DNA of 64,000 nucleotides from Chrysomallon squamiferum (Eukaryota; Mollusca; Gastropoda; Neomphalida; Peltospiridae): positions 6,069,832 to 6,133,831 of the forward strand of contig CM022675.1 of assembly GCA_012295275.1 (NCBI GenBank), in the 5' to 3' direction. Both the position numbers and the translations under genes were made by a program. Below are positions 60,201-64,000 of this stretch, piece after piece (position 1 is the stretch's first letter; every line of letters starts with the position of its first letter). The notes beneath the pieces were generated by a model. It saw only the letters and a list, made by a program, of their open reading frames with translations, was not told the origin of the DNA and made no database searches.

Positions 60201-61801
60201 ATGGTCTGAGAACACTGTCGAGGTGTTTCACATCAGATCTGTGTAAAATGGAGTTCACAGATCAGAAAAACGAACTTTTGAATATTTCTTGTTTGTTTGG
60301 TGATGAAGATGTTGTGAAAATTTTGTTACAATCAGGTGTTATTCCAACACTAGATACATTCAGAGCAGCTGCATGTTCAAAAACCGACAATGTTACCATA
60401 ATGAAAGAACTGTTACAGAGTAGAAAGGTGAATTTGAAACAGTATTACGAATCCTTAAAACTTTCAATTTTTTCACGTAACATGAACATTGCCTGGTTTT
60501 TGGCTGAAATTATGAATAATGAGGAAGGCAACAGTAAATTTAAGGGAAAACTTGTAAAACTGTTATTGGTTAGCTTCCATATACAACTAAAATCACTCAC
60601 TGATGAATTTGTTGATACAAGCTCTCTTTTTAAGAAGCTGGTTACCATTGAAATAATAAACAAAATTGAAAACATTGCCATCATTGCGGCTGGTCAGATG
60701 AATTCAGGAGTTATTAAAGAAATAGTAAAACTGAAACCTGATTGTTTAAATGATGAGAACAGAGATAAAGTTCTTTTAGCAGCAGCAATGTGGGGTTCTG
60801 CTGATACAGTGGATTTCCTCATTGACCAGAGACGTAGTGATACACAAAAGAACAACTGGAAGAAAAGTCAAGTACTGAAAGTAGCAGTGATGTTTAACAG
60901 TGTAGATGTTGTCCAGTGTCTACTTGATAAAGGAGCTGATCCTAATACTAATATATCAGTTGATAGGTCATTGACTGATTTGTTTGAACAGAAAACTAGA
61001 TTAAAATACTTCGATTCTGATTCACCCCTCCACACATCAGCTCGGCTTGCTGACTTACATTTGTTGAAATCACTGGTGGAAAGAAATGCTGAGGTTAATG
61101 CAGTGAACAGTGAAGGGAAAACTCCTCTTCATGAAGCTGTATCTGTGAAGGAACATAGAAAAGAATTCGTTGTTTATTTACTGCAACATGGAGCTGACCC
61201 TACTTTAACAGACAGATATAACAATTCTGTTTTACACAATGCAGCTAAACAAGGAAATATAGAAATTATGACACTACTGAGAGAAAACGGTGTTGATATG
61301 AATATTAGAAACAATGAAGGTGAAACTCCTCTTTCTACAGCTGTTCACTACAAACAGAACAATGTAGTTTTGTATTTACTGAAACATGGAGCTGATCCTC
61401 ATTTAAAAGACAATGACAACAATTCTGTTTTACACATAGCAGCTAAAAAGGGATATACAAAAATTGTCAGAGCATTGATTAAAAAAAGTGTTGATGTAAA
61501 TATTAAAAACAATGAAGGAGAAATTCCTCTTTTTACAGCTCTGAAACACAAACAGTCCAACATAGCTTTGTCGTTACTGAAACATGGATCTAATCCTAAT
61601 GTAATAGACAATGATAAGAATTCTGCCTTACATGTAGCAGCTAAATATGGATTAACAGTAGTTGTGAAGGCCCTTGTGGAAAAAGGTGTTGATGTAAATA
61701 CTCCTAATGCAAGGGGGCAAACACCTCTTGAGATGGTTAGTGGTCCACTTAGGAAACAACAGGAGATTGTGTCCTATTTATTGAGTCATAGTGCTAAGTA
61801 A
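60164..61801 (+). pseudogene. Gene D ankyrin part, out of frame
   Basis: Continues the ancestral exon in the +1-shifted frame, open to a TAA at 61799-61801. It has divergent ankyrin-like helices, about eight canonical ANK repeats and a C-terminal cap ending RKQQEIVSYLLSHSAK, which gene C has lost. The first ATG of this part (60164) is only fortuitously placed. A sequencing or assembly error in one base would also explain the split. Confidence 0.75.
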
Positions 61802-61829
61802 AATTAAATGACAAAATGTATTTTGCATA

Positions 61830-61835
61830 AATAAA
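61830..61835 (+). terminator. Polyadenylation signal, gene D
   Basis: AATAAA shortly after the stop, equivalent to 43490-43495. Confidence 0.6.
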
Positions 61836-61915
61836 ACTAATAATAATAATATTTACTACATCATGGAGACAAATGTAAATTGACTGGTGACAGGAAAATT
61901 GGTGACTTGTAATTT

Positions 61916-64000
61916 ATTAATTACTTAGATTTTTTAAAATTATTATTTGTTTCTATGAAACAAAAAAAAATATATTTGTCTTTTGTAGTTGTGATCACTA
62001 CTAATTTTTTTAATTAAATTGTATTCTTCCATTATAGTACTTATGTATCTTTTTTATTTTGATATAAATATTTTTAGTTATATTCAAGAACTGTTTATTA
62101 TTATTATTGTTGTTGTTATTATTATTATTGTTATTGTTATTGTTATTGTTGTTATTATTATTATTATTATTATTAGTATTGTTATTATTATTATTATTAT
62201 CTTGATGTATTTTTGTTGACTTTTCCTATCATAGTTGTTCATTTATTTAATTAGTTGTTGAGTCTTCTTTTTTCTAATATTAATGTAGAATTCATTTAGT
62301 CGCTACTGATATTTCTTGATTTAAGTAATTATTTCAAAAGCACCAAGAAAGTAGCTGTAAATATCTGAAACAGTTGTCAAGATTTCCAAGATGCTTTACG
62401 AGCTGTATATAGAATGTAAGATTCTATTATTAATACTTAATTATTATTTTATTTCACGTTTATTATAAAATGTTTATTCATGTAAGAAATAAGAATTAAT
62501 AATTTAGCATTCACAACAGTAAGTAAGTAGAAAAGGACTTTCATAATCATGAATCAGAAAAGATTACCAAGTCTGTTTCTTACAACTTTGTCATCAAATG
62601 AAAACCAAACTATGATTTTTAGTCGTTTCATTGCTTTTATAATTGTTTCATTTAAGGAATCACAGCTAAGTGTTTTTGATTGAGAGAAACTATTTTTATT
62701 ATTTTTAGTAGTAGTAGTAGCAGTAGTAGTAGTAGTATAATTATTATTATTATTATGACGACGATGATTTATTTTTTATTTATTTCTTTATTTGTTATTT
62801 AATTATAAAATTAATGTTTAGTGTTATTGTTTTTCTTTGTTTTTTGTTTGTTTTTGTTTTTTCTCAAATTCAATTTCTTTTCATTTATGTAGATGTCATT
62901 ATTACTTTTATCATTTTTCTATACATTTTTAATGAGCATACTTAAAATTAACCTTCTAACGCTATTGAAAATTAAATACAATAAATATTTTAATCTAATT
63001 ATTTCGTATTATGTTTTTTATTATTAGCATATTTTTATTTAATAGTATCTACCTTACATATTATTAATCATATGGAATAAAAACGGTATTGTTTTTGAAA
63101 ATTGACTTTCCAAGCAGTACCCAATTACTGACATAAAACAAACCATACTGGAAGTGTCTTGTGGAAGATGCCTTTCTGCTAAAATCAAAATTTTCTCTTC
63201 AACTTTATCATAACATATTTAGGTTTGGCATATTAATGTTCTCAAATACCTACTGTTTGTAAATATTTGAATGGCTGTGTGTGAATTCAAGTGGAGTGTT
63301 AACTGCTGTTTTCATCTGACTCTATTGTTCTGAAGCAATCAGTTTGAAGATATTTCTGACTACTTAAACATTTTTCTTTTGCACCTGGCGAGTTCCATAG
63401 TTGAGTTATGTAATCAGATCAAATGTTGATCGTTAGCATGCATTTTGCTCTAAATGCATAAAACAAAGCAAACAAAGTAGACATTAGAAATTAAGAAATA
63501 ACATCTAGAAAAATAAGAAACAAAAAATAAGAAAAACAACAAACTCCATCTACTTAACAGCTATCAGTTAAGATGTCCCTTTTAAAGGACTGAACAAAAA
63601 TTAATTCTCAGAAAACAAACAGGTGTTACATGGAATATATACTTTATTAAATATAAAGGATAACTACACTGAACACACTATTCTTGAATAAATTAGAACA
63701 GAACATTTAAAATGCTACTGCAGTTTTCTGAGTAATGTCGAGAAGAAAAAATATCTTCGTGTGGAACACACAGAGTAACAACAACACAAATAAATATACA
63801 CTTGTAACAACATACGGACACAAATAAATATACACTTGTAACAACATACGGACACAAATAAAAATAAACACACACATGCCTCCACAAGTGTCTTTATCAT
63901 AATCATACATAAAATGTTAAAACATATAATACAAAAATTAGGTGAGATTATCTATTCATATAGATACCCATGTGTTTATATTTTTAAGAATGTTTATATC
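61916..64000. repeat. Paralogous gene-flank block, copy 4
   Basis: Matches 45.7-47.6 kb and then 2.1-3.0 kb of the window. ATT/GTT microsatellite at about 62098-62205 and AGT/ATT near 62706-62755. No gene; the array presumably continues to the right. Confidence 0.6.
63784..63860. repeat. 34-bp tandem repeat
   Basis: Two full identical 34-bp units starting at 63784 and 63818 and a partial third from 63852, with the core CACTTGTAACAACATACGG. The paralogous place near 2.9 kb has a single unit. Confidence 0.85.

Larger units (their letters stand above)
48125..61915. repeat. Segmental duplication, unit D
   Basis: Second copy of the unit described at 25.23-43.56 kb, same orientation. Specific differences are a deletion of the 117-nt exon region, far fewer ANK repeats, a longer ATT tract at 51313-51410, and shorter poly-A and CA tracts. 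Confidence 0.85.

Noticed and set aside
62019..62219. Isoleucine/valine-rich frame resembling a membrane protein
   Set aside because: Produced by ATT/GTT microsatellite.
63693..63910. Overlapping minus-strand cysteine-rich frames
   Set aside because: They come from the 34-bp tandem repeat in three frames, and the single-unit copy near 2.9 kb does not keep them.

Overview
The window is AT-rich eukaryotic (animal) DNA: spliced genes with GT-AG introns, many (ATT)n, (CA)n and TTC microsatellites, LTR and non-LTR retrotransposon remnants, and a fragment of a vitelline-membrane-outer-layer-I (VMO-I) gene. The mix suggests a lophotrochozoan, perhaps a mollusc, but the sequence alone does not prove the taxon.

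Nearly everything belongs to one tandem array of paralogous genes. The intact plan is: a non-coding first exon with a conserved promoter; short exons coding acidic and basic linkers; an 11-codon exon; and one very large exon coding an nSTAND3-type P-loop NTPase, a winged-helix-like region, divergent ankyrin-like helices and a C-terminal ankyrin (ANK) array. This is the layout of NLR-like STAND receptors. All internal introns that can be checked are phase 1 and the cassette exons are multiples of three, so exons can be gained, lost or skipped without a frame change.

Layout: 1-4.05 kb, flank of a further unit to the left; 4.05-4.6 kb, inverted ANK fragment; 6.2-11.0 kb, gene A (Walker A and B deleted, splice donors lost, but a long open 3' exon with 6 ANK repeats); 11-15 kb, its 3' flank; 15.1-15.4 kb, broken VMO-I fragment; 15.9-22.0 kb, gene B (promoter and six-exon 505-codon reading frame through the NTPase core, then a stop and a decayed WH/ANK tail); 22.0-25.2 kb, LTR retrotransposon with RT, RNase H and integrase core deleted; 25.2-43.6 kb, unit C (decayed promoter/ANK remnants, 3' flank, LINE tail, alternative first exon, then gene C with an open 2,400-codon exon and about 49 ANK repeats); 43.6-48.1 kb, flank; 48.1-61.9 kb, unit D, a recent duplicate of unit C whose gene has only about 8 canonical ANK repeats, one frameshift and one lost splice donor; 61.9-64 kb, flank of the next unit.

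Gene C is the best candidate for a working receptor. Two of its cassette exons are broken, so it probably depends on skipping them or on starting translation in the 11-codon exon. The others look like truncated or decaying copies. Taken together the locus resembles a birth-and-death cluster of NLR-like sensors, in which ANK number, linker exons and promoters are shuffled by unequal exchange. A role in immunity is inferred from architecture and evolution; nothing in the sequence proves it.
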